Assembly: GCA_026126025.1 (NCBI GenBank)
Contig: JAHCJZ010000012.1
Span: forward strand, 1-64,000
DNA: 64,000 bases
Reading direction: 5' to 3'
DNA from: Bauldia sp.
Lineage (GTDB): Bacteria > Pseudomonadota > Alphaproteobacteria > Rhizobiales > Kaistiaceae
Shown here piece by piece: positions 42,472-51,512 of this stretch. Both the position numbers and the translations under genes were made by a program. Below the pieces are notes generated by a model. It was not told the origin of the DNA. It was given only the letters and a program-made list of their open reading frames with translations, and ran no database searches. Position 1 is the first letter of the stretch; each line of letters starts with the position of its first letter.

Positions 42472-43977
42472 ATGAGAGCAGGCATGCCCGCGACGAAACG
42501 GACCGCGCTGGCGTGGGCGCTCGCCATGCTCGCCGCGACCCCAGCGCTCGCGCAGGAGCCGGCCGCCGGCTCGCTCGAGATCTGGGACATCCCGATCGGC
42601 GCCGCGGTCGGCACGATCGATGAATCCTCCTTCCGCGCCTTCGCCTGCGGCACCGATGGCGGGCCGCCGAGCACCGCGCTGCCGGGCTTCGCCGGCTTCA
42701 TGACCTGCACGCCGGACGCGTCCGGGCTTCGCGAGGTCTATTTCGAATATGACGACGAGCGGCTCTACTGGGCGCTCGCGCACCGCTACACCGAGGCCGC
42801 GTCCGGCGTCGGCGGAACCCAGGTCTTCGGCTTCAACGTGATGCTGTCGCTGCTGGTGAACGAAGCCGGCCTCGTCGAGGGCATCCGCATCATCACCGAC
42901 CCGCGGCAGCAGATCGGGCGGATCACCAATTTCGCCAATTTCGGCCAGTTCGCGCTGAACTATTTCGGGCCGGCGGACTGGGCGTGCACCGACCTTCCAG
43001 TGATGGAGGGCTACGAGCCCGCCGACGGCGTCTATCTCGACCGGCGCTGCGAGAAGACCACCGAAACCAGCGCGCTGGCGGTGCGGATGGAGCATTTCCG
43101 CAAGCCCGGCCAGACCCGGTTCGACCCCAACAACCAGCTCAACCGCGGCAGCTACGCGCTCTACAGCGCCGCCCGTATCGACATCACGGCGCTGCCGGGC
43201 GTGGTGCCGCAGGACGCCCCGGCCTTCGCCGCCGCGCCCGCGCCGCCGCCGGTCGCGACCGGCGACGCGGTCGCAGATTTCCTCAGCGGCGCGGCATCGG
43301 ACTGCCCGGGCTGCGACCTCACCGGCGCCGCCCTCAAGGAGCGCAACCTTGCGGGCGCCGACCTCGCCGGCGCCATCCTCGTCCGCGCCAACCTCCACCG
43401 CGCGAACCTCTCCGGCGCCGACCTCTCCGGCGCCGACCTGACCCAGGCAAACCTCAACCTCGCCAACGTCACGCAGGCGAACCTCGCCGGCGCGGTCCTC
43501 TCCGGCGCCATGCTCTACGCCGCCGACTTCACGCGCGCCGATCTCGGCGGCGCGCGGCTCGTCGCCGTGATGGCCGGCAATGTCCGGCTGACGCTCGCCG
43601 TGCTCGCCGGAGCCGAGCTTCGCGACGGCGATTTCCGCGACGCGCAGTTCGTCAATGCCGACCTTCGCGGCGCGACGGCGGAGCTCACCTGGTTCGACCG
43701 CGCCAACTTCTTCGGCGCCGATCTCTCCGAGGTCCGCATGGTGCCGGCGAGCTTCTGGCAGGCCAACCTTCGCAGCGTGACCGCCGCCGGCGCCAATTTC
43801 CTCGGCTCCGACTTCCTCGAAGCCGACCTCGGCCGCGCCGATTTCACCAATGCCGACCTCACCGGCTCACGCCTCTTCCGCGCGATCATGCTGGGGACGG
43901 TCACCGACGGCGCAGTGTTCGACGGCGCGATCCTCCCCAATGGCAACGTGGCACCGGCCGCCGAAGCGCCGATGTAG
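42472..43977 (+). CDS. Secreted pentapeptide-repeat protein with CGTDGGPPS N-terminal domain (P2)
   Basis: The 501-residue protein has a signal peptide ending TPALAQE, an N-terminal domain with DIPIGAAVG, FACGTDGGPPS and DASGLREVYFEYDDE, then SDCPGCDLTGAALKERNLAG starting a long pentapeptide-repeat helix to the C-terminus. P1 and the protein at 62185 share every block in the same order, so this is one family. It follows PQQ gene B3 on the same strand. Whether it starts at ATG 42472 or ATG 42484 is unclear. Its stop is one base from the end of the convergent hrpB. Function unknown. Confidence 0.82.
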   Translation: MRAGMPATKRTALAWALAMLAATPALAQEPAAGSLEIWDIPIGAAVGTIDESSFRAFACGTDGGPPSTALPGFAGFMTCTPDASGLREVYFEYDDERLYWALAHRYTEAASGVGGTQVFGFNVMLSLLVNEAGLVEGIRIITDPRQQIGRITNFANFGQFALNYFGPADWACTDLPVMEGYEPADGVYLDRRCEKTTETSALAVRMEHFRKPGQTRFDPNNQLNRGSYALYSAARIDITALPGVVPQDAPAFAAAPAPPPVATGDAVADFLSGAASDCPGCDLTGAALKERNLAGADLAGAILVRANLHRANLSGADLSGADLTQANLNLANVTQANLAGAVLSGAMLYAADFTRADLGGARLVAVMAGNVRLTLAVLAGAELRDGDFRDAQFVNADLRGATAELTWFDRANFFGADLSEVRMVPASFWQANLRSVTAAGANFLGSDFLEADLGRADFTNADLTGSRLFRAIMLGTVTDGAVFDGAILPNGNVAPAAEAPM

Positions 43978-43978
43978 G

Positions 43979-46441
43979 TCAGGTCCCGCGCGGCTTGGCG
44001 CGCGCGGTCGCGGTGGCCGCGACCGGATCGTCGGGCCAGAAGTGGCGCGGGTAGCGGCCGCGGAGATCCTTCGCCACGTCGCGCCACGAGCCACGCCAGA
44101 AGCCGGGCAGATCGCGCGTCGTCTGGATCGGCCGGTGCGCCGGCGACAGCAGGACGAGGAGGAGCGGCACCTTCCCACCGGCCACCGCGGGATGCGCGTC
44201 GAGGCCGAACAGCTCCTGCACCCGCACCGCCAGCGCCGGACCGTTCTCCGCGTCATAGTCGATCGCGATCCGCGACCCCGACGGGACGGTGAAATGCGAC
44301 GGCAGCAGGCGCTCCATCTCGCGGCGGAGCGCGTGCGGCAGCAGCGTCTCCAGCGCCGCGGCGAGGTCGTCGGCGGTGATATCGGCGAGCCGCGTGCGCC
44401 CGACCAGCGCCGGCGCGAGCCAGTCCGCGGCGGTCGGAGCGAGCGCTGCGTCCGACAGATCGGGCCATGGCGCGCCGACCGCGCGTGCGAGATAGGTCGC
44501 GCGGCCACGCAGCGCCGTCTGCTCCTTCGACCACGGCAGCGCGTCGATCCCGAGCCGGGCGACGCCCTTGGCGAGGAGCCGCGCCGCCGCCGCGGGATCG
44601 TCAATCGTCGCCGGCTCGTCGGCGAGCCGTAATGCGCCGAGCCGGCGCTGCCGCCGCGCCCGCACGCTCCGCGACGCGGGGTCGAAGGCCAGCTCGGTCG
44701 TCGCGGCGATATAGCCCGCGAAGAGCGCCTCGACGGTCGCCCGGTCGATCGCCGCCGCGGCGCGGATGCGCCCGCGCGCCGCCGTCCCGCTGATGTCGGT
44801 CACCACCAGGAGCGGCGACCGCGCCAGCGGCTCGGCCAGATCGAGGCTCGCCGCACGGCCATTGGCGAGGCGGTACTGCCCTGGCGCGCCTGCCGACTGG
44901 GCGACGCGGTCGGGATAGGCCCGCGCGAGATGCCGGCCGATATCGCCGGCGCCGTGCCCCTCCGCACCGCCGCCGGCCGCTTTGGCGAAGCGCCGCGCCA
45001 GCGCCCGGGCGTCGCCGCTGCGGCGGTCTCGCGCGGTGCCAAACCGCGCCAGCCGCGCCGCGAGGTCGACCTCGTCGCCGCCAAGCCCGCGTTCGCCCAG
45101 GAGCACGGCAAGCTCGGCCGCCTCCATCGCCGTCCCTTCCGCCGCCGCGCGGTGCACCATGTGCGCCAGCCGCGGCGGCAGCGGCAGCTGCGCCAGCGCC
45201 CGCCCCTCGGCCGTGATCCGGCCGTTGGCGTCGAGCGCGTCGAGCGAGCGGAGCAGCGTCTCCGCCTCCCGCCACGCGCCGCGCGGCGGCGGGTCGAGGA
45301 AGCGGAGCTGCGCCGGGTCGGACACGCCCCACGCGGCAAGGTCGAGCGCGAGGCCCGACAAGTCGGCGTCGAGCATCTCCGGCCGGTCGAACGGCTCCAG
45401 CGCCCCGGTCTGCCCCTCGCCCCACAGCCGGTAGCAGACGCCGGGCGCGGTGCGGCCGGCGCGCCCGCGGCGCTGGTCGGCCGAGGCGCGCGACACCCGC
45501 CGCGTCTCCAGCGTCGTCAGGCCGGTTGCGGGCTCATAGGCCGGCGCGCGGCGATAGCCGCTGTCGACCACGATGCGGACATCCGCGATCGTCAGCGACG
45601 TCTCGGCGATCGAGGTCGCCAGCACGACCTTCCGCCGGCCCGGCGGCGCCGGCCGGATCGCGCGATCCTGCTCCTCCGGCGACAGCTGGCCGTGGAGCGC
45701 GACCACCTCCGTGTCCGCCCCCACACGCCCATCGAGCGCCTCGGCGGTGCGGCGGATTTCCGCCTGCCCGGGCAGAAAGACCAGCGCCGAGCCCGGATGC
45801 GCCCGCAGCGCCTCGCGCACGGTGCGCGCGACCTGGTCCTCCAGCGCGAGCGCCGGATCGCGGTCGACATGCACCGTCTCGACCGGGAAGCTCCGCCCGG
45901 CGCTTTCGATCACCGGCGCGCCGTCGATGAGGCGCGCCACCCGCGCGCCGTCGATCGTCGCCGACATCACGAGAAGCCTGAGCTCCGGCCGCAGCGCGCG
46001 GGCGTCGAGCGCCAGCGCGAGCCCGAGATCGGCGTCGAGGCTGCGCTCGTGGAACTCGTCGAACAGCACGGCCGCGATACCGGCAAGCTCCGGATCGCCG
46101 AGGATCATCCGGGTGAACACGCCTTCGGTGACGACCTCGATCCGCGTCGCGGCCGAGACTTTCGCATCGAGCCGCACCCGGTAGCCGACGGTCTCGCCCA
46201 CCACCTCGCCGAGCGTCGCCGCCATCCGCGCCGCGGCCGCGCGCGCCGCCAGCCGCCGCGGTTCGAGAAGGATGATGCGCCCCGCCCCGCGCCACGGCGT
46301 ATCGAGAAGCGCGAGCGGGACGCGCGTCGTCTTGCCCGCGCCCGGCGGCGCCACGACGACAGCCGCGGTGCCCTCGCTCAGCGCCGAAGCGATGCGCGGC
46401 AGCGCCTCGTCGATCGGCAGCGGTTCGTGCTGAAGCGGCAA
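43979..46441 (-). CDS. hrpB: ATP-dependent helicase HrpB
   Basis: This ~820-residue DEAH/RHA helicase of the HrpB family is a cytoplasmic protein of poorly known role. Motif I is VVVAPPGAGKTT, motif II is the DEFH in AAVLFDEFHERSLDADLGLA, and motif III is LLVMSATIDG. The C-terminal helicase motifs include VVLATSIAETSLTI and QRRGRAGR. The HrpB C-terminal domain ends near GDVAKDLRGRYPRHFWPDDP, diagnostic of the family. I place the start at TTG 46441 (reads LPLQHEPLPIDEALPRI), because earlier in-frame codons overlap the divergent gene at 46503; ATG 46519 is an alternative. The start is the uncertain part. Confidence 0.88.
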   Translation of the reverse strand: MPLQHEPLPIDEALPRIASALSEGTAAVVVAPPGAGKTTRVPLALLDTPWRGAGRIILLEPRRLAARAAAARMAATLGEVVGETVGYRVRLDAKVSAATRIEVVTEGVFTRMILGDPELAGIAAVLFDEFHERSLDADLGLALALDARALRPELRLLVMSATIDGARVARLIDGAPVIESAGRSFPVETVHVDRDPALALEDQVARTVREALRAHPGSALVFLPGQAEIRRTAEALDGRVGADTEVVALHGQLSPEEQDRAIRPAPPGRRKVVLATSIAETSLTIADVRIVVDSGYRRAPAYEPATGLTTLETRRVSRASADQRRGRAGRTAPGVCYRLWGEGQTGALEPFDRPEMLDADLSGLALDLAAWGVSDPAQLRFLDPPPRGAWREAETLLRSLDALDANGRITAEGRALAQLPLPPRLAHMVHRAAAEGTAMEAAELAVLLGERGLGGDEVDLAARLARFGTARDRRSGDARALARRFAKAAGGGAEGHGAGDIGRHLARAYPDRVAQSAGAPGQYRLANGRAASLDLAEPLARSPLLVVTDISGTAARGRIRAAAAIDRATVEALFAGYIAATTELAFDPASRSVRARRQRRLGALRLADEPATIDDPAAAARLLAKGVARLGIDALPWSKEQTALRGRATYLARAVGAPWPDLSDAALAPTAADWLAPALVGRTRLADITADDLAAALETLLPHALRREMERLLPSHFTVPSGSRIAIDYDAENGPALAVRVQELFGLDAHPAVAGGKVPLLLVLLSPAHRPIQTTRDLPGFWRGSWRDVAKDLRGRYPRHFWPDDPVAATATARAKPRGT

Positions 46442-46502
46442 GCGCGTATGAGCCTTCGTGCGCCACGCAGTGCAGGGGGCCGGCGATGGTAGGATCGCCT
46501 CG

Positions 46503-46952
46503 ATGACGACCCTTTTCATCGACGCCGACGCGTGTCCAGTCAAAGACGAGGCCTACCGCGTTGCGGCGCGCTATGAGGTCCCCGTCATCGTCGTGGCCAA
46601 TCGCTGGCTGCGAATCCCGGCCTCGCCCGCCATCCGGCTGCAGCTCGTGGCAGGAGAGCCCGACGCCGCCGACAACTGGATCGCCGGTGAAACCACGGGA
46701 AGCGACGTGGTGGTGACCGCTGATGTTCCTCTCGCCGATCGCGTACTCAAAAAGGGGGCGCAGGTCGTCCATCCGACCGGCAGGCCGCTGACTCCCGACA
46801 CGATCGGCAGCGCGCTCGCCTCGCGCAGCATCGGGGAGCATCTTCGCTCGATCGGCGCGTTCACCGGCGGCCCGAAATCGTTCGCCGCGAGCGATCGGTC
46901 TCGCTTTCTTCAGGTCCTCGACGCCGCCATCGCGCGAGCGCGGCGTCGCTAG
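46503..46952 (+). CDS. yaiI: YaiI/YqxD family (DUF188) protein
   Basis: The 149-residue protein is of the DUF188/PIN-like family, opening TTLFIDADACPVKDEAYRVA, with the conserved FIDADACPVK and the later DVVVTADVPLADRVLKKGA and FTGGPKSF blocks. The fold is NYN/PIN-like, so a metal-dependent RNase role has been proposed, but function is not established. It is divergent from hrpB and overlaps the 3' end of modC by 4 bp in convergent orientation. Confidence 0.88.
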   Translation: MTTLFIDADACPVKDEAYRVAARYEVPVIVVANRWLRIPASPAIRLQLVAGEPDAADNWIAGETTGSDVVVTADVPLADRVLKKGAQVVHPTGRPLTPDTIGSALASRSIGEHLRSIGAFTGGPKSFAASDRSRFLQVLDAAIARARRR

Positions 46953-48043
46953 CGCAGCTCGCGGCCGATCGCGGTCGGATCGACCGCGATCGTCTTCAGC
47001 ACCGCGAAGAGCGGCAGGCCGGGCGCGATCCCGAGCTCGCGGACCGAGCGACGCGTGACCTGGGCGAGCAGCGTCGCGCCCTCGGCCGCAAGCCGGACCT
47101 CGACGCCGGCACCGTCGAGCTCGCGGACCGCCACCACGCGGGCCGGAATGAGGTTCAGCGCCGAGATGCCCGACGGCGCTTCCCGCGCCAGCATCACGTC
47201 GCGCGCCCTGACGTGAACCCGCACCTCCGACCCCGGCGCCGCATCGATCAGCGGCACGAACAGCGCGGTCTCGCCGAGGACGAGCCGCGTCAGCCGGTCG
47301 GCCGGATCGTGGTCGCGCACCCGGGCGGTGAGGATCGACCCCGCCTCGCCGGCACCCGGAAACGCCGCCTGGCTCCCACCCAGCACATCGGCCGGCGGCC
47401 CCACCGCCGCCACGCGCCCAGCATCGAGGACGACGACGGTCGACGCCAGCCGCGCGACCTCGGCGACGGCGTGGCTGATGTAGAGGATCGGCAGCGCGAA
47501 CTCGCCGCGGAGGCGCTCGATGAAGGGGAGGATCTCCGCCTTCCGCTGCTCGTCGAGCGAGGCCAGTGGCTCGTCCATGATGAGAGCCCGCGGGCTCATC
47601 AGCAGTGCCCGTCCGATCGCGACCCGCTGCTGCTCGCCGCCGGAGAGATGGCGCGGGCGGCGGTCGAGGAGATCGCCGATGCCGAGGAGATCGACGACGC
47701 GGCCGGGATTGGCATAGCGCTCGGCGGCCGGCAGGAAGCGCTGGCCGAACAGGAGATTCTGCCGCACCGACATGTGCGGAAAGAGCCGGCCCTCCTGGAA
47801 CACGACGCCGATCCGGCGCTTGCGCCGCGGCACCGCGATCCGCCGGCCGGTGTCGACCAGCACCGTGCCGTCGAGGACGATCCGCCCCTCCGCGGGCCGC
47901 GCCAGGCCGGCGACGAGGCCGGCGAGCGTCGATTTGCCCGCCCCCGAGCGGCCGAAGAGGGCGGTGACGCCGTCCCCGGACTCGAACGCCACGTCGAGGG
48001 CGAACGCGCCGGCGCGATGGCGGACATCGACCGAGAGACTCAT
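46949..48043 (-). CDS. modC: Molybdate ABC transporter ATPase ModC
   Basis: The 364-residue ATPase of the molybdate importer has Walker A FGRSGAGKST, signature HLSGGEQQR and Walker B ALIMDEPLASLDEQRK. The ATPase is followed by a C-terminal TOBE/Mop-type domain (GISALNLIPARVVAVRELDG and ATLLAQVTRRSVRELGI), which binds molybdate and feeds back on transport. It overlaps modB by 4 bp (ATGA) and is last in the modABC order on the minus strand. Confidence 0.93.
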   Translation of the reverse strand: MSLSVDVRHRAGAFALDVAFESGDGVTALFGRSGAGKSTLAGLVAGLARPAEGRIVLDGTVLVDTGRRIAVPRRKRRIGVVFQEGRLFPHMSVRQNLLFGQRFLPAAERYANPGRVVDLLGIGDLLDRRPRHLSGGEQQRVAIGRALLMSPRALIMDEPLASLDEQRKAEILPFIERLRGEFALPILYISHAVAEVARLASTVVVLDAGRVAAVGPPADVLGGSQAAFPGAGEAGSILTARVRDHDPADRLTRLVLGETALFVPLIDAAPGSEVRVHVRARDVMLAREAPSGISALNLIPARVVAVRELDGAGVEVRLAAEGATLLAQVTRRSVRELGIAPGLPLFAVLKTIAVDPTAIGRELR

Positions 48044-48732
48044 CGCCCGGTCACCCGCTTGCGGGCGCGGACCGCGAGGAGCTCCGACGCCACCAGCGCC
48101 CCGACGGCGACGACGATCGAGATCACCGTGAGCCGCACCACGCCGGCCTCCGACCCCGGCACCTGGAGGAGCGTGTAGATCGCGGTGGGCAGCGTGCGTG
48201 TCTCGCCCGGGATGTTCGACACGAAGGTGATCGTCGCGCCAAACTCGCCCATCGCCTTGGCGAAGCCGAGAATGGCGCCGGCGATGATGCCCGGCAGCAT
48301 CAGCGGCAGCGTGACCAGCACGAAGGTCGCGATCCGGCCGGCGCCGAGCGTGCCGGCCGCCTCGCCGAGGCGTTCGTCGACCGCCTCCGCCGCGAGCCGG
48401 ATCGCCCGCACCATCAGCGGGAACCCCATCACCGCCGCGGCCAGCGCCGCGCCCTTCCAGTTGAAGGCGAGGACGATGCCGATGCTCTCCAGGAACTGCC
48501 CGATCGGCCCGCGACGGCCGAAGAGGAGGAGCAGGATGTAGCCGGTGACGACCGGCGGCAGGATCAGCGGCAGATGGACGAGGATGTTGAGGAGCGTGCG
48601 GCCATAGAACCGGCCCCGCGCCAGCGCGAGGCCGGCGGCGATGCCGAGCGGCAGGCTGGCGAGGGTGGCGACGCCCGCGACCTTGAGGCTGAGCCGCAAG
48701 GCCTCCCATTCGGCGGGCGTCAGCTCCAGCAC
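48040..48732 (-). CDS. modB: Molybdate ABC transporter permease ModB
   Basis: The 230-residue permease has about five to six helices and the EAA-type loop LGAGRIATFVLVTLPLMLPG, typical of ModB/CysT. The start is GTG 48732 with GAGGTG upstream; it lies 6 bp past the modA stop and overlaps modC by 4 bp, so the three genes are one operon. As part of a homodimer it carries molybdate or tungstate across the inner membrane. Confidence 0.92.
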   Translation of the reverse strand: MLELTPAEWEALRLSLKVAGVATLASLPLGIAAGLALARGRFYGRTLLNILVHLPLILPPVVTGYILLLLFGRRGPIGQFLESIGIVLAFNWKGAALAAAVMGFPLMVRAIRLAAEAVDERLGEAAGTLGAGRIATFVLVTLPLMLPGIIAGAILGFAKAMGEFGATITFVSNIPGETRTLPTAIYTLLQVPGSEAGVVRLTVISIVVAVGALVASELLAVRARKRVTGR

Positions 48733-48738
48733 GTCACC

Positions 48739-49560
48739 TCATTCGGCCGCGGGGCATGACGGCGCCGCGACCGAGCCGTCCTCGGCAAACACCGTGAACC
48801 CCTCGCCGACGAAGATGCAGAGCGCGGCGACCGAGCGGAGATAGCCGAGGAACGCCGCGGCCAGCGGATTGTCGGCGCCCTCGGCGGTAACCGCGGCCGG
48901 GTAGACGATCGGCGGATGGCTGTCCTCGGGGAAGACGCCGAGCGCCTTCACCGCGGGATCGGCATTGTCGTCGGTGGCGTAGACGATGCCGTAGGGCGCC
49001 TCGCCGATCGAGACCAGCGCCAGCGCGGCGCGCACGTTCTCGGTCTGCGCCAGGCGGCCGGCAACGTCGTCCCAGAGGCCAAGCGATTCCAGCGCTGCCT
49101 TGGCATAGACGCCCGCCGGCACCGCGTCGGTATCGGCGACGGCGAGGCGCCCGTCAGCGCCGAGGAGGCCGGCAAGGTCGAGATCGGGTCCGATCTCGAC
49201 GGTGACCGTCGAATCGACCGGCGCGACGAGGACGATCCGGTTGCCGAGAAGATTGGTGCGCGTGTCGGCGACGATGAGGTCGCGCTCCGCGAGATAGTCC
49301 ATCCAGTTGAGGTCGGCCGACATGAAGATCTCGGCCGGCGCACGTTCCTCGATCTGCCGCGCCAGCGCAGAGCTGCCGGCATAGGAGATCACGGCAATGT
49401 TGCCGGTCTCCGCGGTCCACTCCTCCCCGATCGCGTCGAGCGCCGTCTGCAGGCTCGCGGCGGCAAAGACGACGACCTGATTGTCCTGCGCCACCGCCGG
49501 CGCGCCAACTGCCACGATGAGCGAAAGCCCCAGCCCGAAACCAGCAAGCCGCCGTCTCAT
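48739..49560 (-). CDS. modA: Molybdate-binding periplasmic protein ModA
   Basis: The 273-residue binding protein has a signal peptide ending APAVAQD, then VVVFAAASLQTALDAIGEEW with the Ser that contacts the oxyanion, YAGSSALARQIEERAPAEIF with the second Ser pair, and EAPYGIVYATD near the hinge. The extra C-terminal tail after the last helix contains two Cys (LCIF and PSCPAAE) that could form a disulfide. It is first in modABC, with a possible ModE site 15-38 bp before its start. Confidence 0.93.
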   Translation of the reverse strand: MRRRLAGFGLGLSLIVAVGAPAVAQDNQVVVFAAASLQTALDAIGEEWTAETGNIAVISYAGSSALARQIEERAPAEIFMSADLNWMDYLAERDLIVADTRTNLLGNRIVLVAPVDSTVTVEIGPDLDLAGLLGADGRLAVADTDAVPAGVYAKAALESLGLWDDVAGRLAQTENVRAALALVSIGEAPYGIVYATDDNADPAVKALGVFPEDSHPPIVYPAAVTAEGADNPLAAAFLGYLRSVAALCIFVGEGFTVFAEDGSVAAPSCPAAE

Positions 49561-49574
49561 TGCTCCACCTCCCT

Positions 49575-49598
49575 CGATATGGTTCGCGGAACTTATCG
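49575..49598. promoter_or_regulatory. Possible ModE (Mo-box) operator before modA
   Basis: The dyad CGATA-N14-TATCG (18 of 24 positions symmetrical) lies just upstream of modA. This resembles alphaproteobacterial Mo-boxes with CG-TAT arms, and a modE-like gene lies 180 bp away. Match by eye only. Confidence 0.35.
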
Positions 49599-49652
49599 GG
49601 CTCGGTGGAGGTTGTGAAGCCGATCGCTTCGCTCAGCTATATCGGGAATCCC

Positions 49653-49765
49653 TCGATAACCCGGCGAAAAGCCGGGGTCTAGGCGCAGCGCGGCGGATCG
49701 TCGCAAGCGGCTCTGGATTCCGGCTGGGGTACCCGGACCACGATCCGCGGCCGCAATGACGAAAG
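49653..49765. repeat. REP-like element, family A copy 3 (degenerate)
   Basis: AACCCGGCGAAAAGCCGGGG and a damaged second palindrome beginning GGATTCCGGCTGGGG, ending in ATGACGAAAGG, echo the copies at 597 and 10965. It separates modA from modE. Confidence 0.55.
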
Positions 49766-49776
49766 GAGGGGACAGC

Positions 49777-50184
49777 CTAGCCAGACCGTTTCGCGCGGGC
49801 CGTGCGGCGGGCGGACTTCGGCTTCGCCGCGGGGCTGAGCAGCGCGGCGATGCGGGCGACTTCGCGGTTGCGGCCGAGGGTTTCGAGGAGACGGTTGTAG
49901 GCGGCGAGCACCTTCTGCCCGGTCGCAGTCAGCTCGGCGCCGCCGCGCTGGTTACCGCCGCGCGAGACCGTGACCAGCGGCTCGGCGAACGCCTTGTTCA
50001 TCACGCCGACGAGGAGCCAGGCACGCTTGTAGCTCATCCCCATCGCCCGGCCGGCGGCGGCGATCGAGCCGGTCTCGCCGATCAGCCGCAGGAGATCGGC
50101 CTTGCCCGGCCCGATGGCGATGTCGTCCCCGGCATGGAGCCGGAGCCGCGGAATCAGCGCCACGGCCGGGGCGCGCACGCTCAT
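49777..50184 (-). CDS. ModE-type HTH protein lacking the molybdate-binding domain
   Basis: The 135-residue protein has a LysR-like winged helix as in the ModE N-terminus (GKADLLRLIGETGSIAAAGR then AMGMSYKRAWLLVGVMNKAF, residues ~26-65) and LVTVSRGGNQRGGAELTATG for the wing. ModE's C-terminal TOBE pair is absent; instead there is a short basic tail. It may need another molybdate sensor or act constitutively. Its ATG 50184 overlaps the moeA stop (ATGA), so it is cotranscribed with moeA and points towards modABC. Confidence 0.8.
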   Translation of the reverse strand: MSVRAPAVALIPRLRLHAGDDIAIGPGKADLLRLIGETGSIAAAGRAMGMSYKRAWLLVGVMNKAFAEPLVTVSRGGNQRGGAELTATGQKVLAAYNRLLETLGRNREVARIAALLSPAAKPKSARRTARAKRSG

Positions 50185-51380
50185 CGCGCGGCATCCAGCG
50201 GGATGATGGTGCACACATCCCCCGCCCGCGCCGGCGGCGCATCGACCGGCCGCACGAGAAGACAGTCGGCGCTCGCCAGCGTCCGCAGGAGGGACGAATC
50301 CTGGCTCGGCAGCGGCGTCACCACCGCGACGCCATCGCTTCGCGTCAACCGCACCCCACGGAGATAGGCGGCGCGCTCGCCATTGGCGGGAAGGTCGGCG
50401 CCGAGGATCGCCTGCTGCGTGGCGTCGCGCGGCGGCTCGCCGGAGAGCGCGGCGATCAGCGGCGTCAGGAACATCAGCGCGCAGACATAGGCGGAGACCG
50501 GATTGCCCGGCAGACCGAGCACGAAGAGCGGGCCTATCCGCCCGAAGGCGAGCGGCTTCCCGGGGCGCATCGCGATCTTCCAGAAGTCGAGCGCCATCCC
50601 CGCCGCGGCAAGCCCGCCCTTGGCGACGTCGTGGTCGCCGACCGACGCGCCGCCGATGGTAACGAGGATGTCGGCTTCGCCGGCCGCCCGCGTCGCGGCC
50701 GCGGTCACCTCCGCTTCGCGGTCGGGCACGATGCCATAGTCAGCGACCGTCGCGCCCGCCTCGCGCGCGAGCGCGGCGACGGCGAACGCATTGGTCGCCA
50801 CGGTCTGGTCGGGACCGGGTTCGCCCCCCGGCAACACCAGCTCGTCCCCGATCGAAACCACCGCGACCCGCGGCGCGCGGTGGACCGCAACCTCGCCGAG
50901 ATTGGCCGCGGCGGCGAGCGCCAACTCGCGTGGGCCGAGGCGCATCCCCGCCGGGAGAAGCGCGTCGCCGGCCGCAAAGTCGATGCCCGCCGCGCGGACA
51001 TACCGGCCCGGCGCCGGCGCGTTCGAAATCAGCGCGATGTCGCCGTCGCGTTTCACCTCCTCCTGCGCCACCACGGCGTCCGCGCCTTCCGGCAAGGGCG
51101 CGCCGGTGAAGATGCGCACCGCCTCGCCTTCACCGACGCGCCCGGCGAACCGGCGGCCGGCGGCGGATTCGCCGATGACGCGCCGCGGCCCTAAGTCGGC
51201 GCTGCGCACGGCGTAGCCGTCCATCGCCGAGCCGGCGAAGGAGGGCTGCGTGCGCCGCGCGATCACCGGCGCGGCGAGAACGCGGCCATGCGCCGCGGCG
51301 AGCGCGACGCGCTCCGCCGGGAGCGGCGTCGCGCCGGCGAGGATGCGCGCGCGTGCGTCTTCGACGGGAAGGAGGCCCAT
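50181..51380 (-). CDS. moeA: Molybdopterin molybdenumtransferase MoeA
   Basis: The 399-residue enzyme inserts molybdate into adenylylated molybdopterin. N-terminal PSFAGSAMDGYAVRSADL holds the conserved SxMDGYA motif. The MogA-like domain shows VSIGDELVLPGGEPG and ILVTIGGASVGDHD, and LGLPGNPVSAYVC is the family C-terminal signature before the last domain. GGAGG precedes ATG 51380 by 3 bp only, but similarity starts there. It is coupled to the modE-like gene downstream and divergent from the MoeB/ThiF gene. Confidence 0.93.
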   Translation of the reverse strand: MGLLPVEDARARILAGATPLPAERVALAAAHGRVLAAPVIARRTQPSFAGSAMDGYAVRSADLGPRRVIGESAAGRRFAGRVGEGEAVRIFTGAPLPEGADAVVAQEEVKRDGDIALISNAPAPGRYVRAAGIDFAAGDALLPAGMRLGPRELALAAAANLGEVAVHRAPRVAVVSIGDELVLPGGEPGPDQTVATNAFAVAALAREAGATVADYGIVPDREAEVTAAATRAAGEADILVTIGGASVGDHDVAKGGLAAAGMALDFWKIAMRPGKPLAFGRIGPLFVLGLPGNPVSAYVCALMFLTPLIAALSGEPPRDATQQAILGADLPANGERAAYLRGVRLTRSDGVAVVTPLPSQDSSLLRTLASADCLLVRPVDAPPARAGDVCTIIPLDAAR

Positions 51381-51512
51381 GCGGGTCGTTCTCAAGGCGG
51401 GCTTCGCCCGACGGGGCGCGCGCCGCGACGATCCGACGATCGTTGCTCTTGCGCAAGCGGCGTGACATTTTTCCCCGCCTCGCTGTCGCGGCCGGTGCGC
51501 GAAGAGGAGCCC

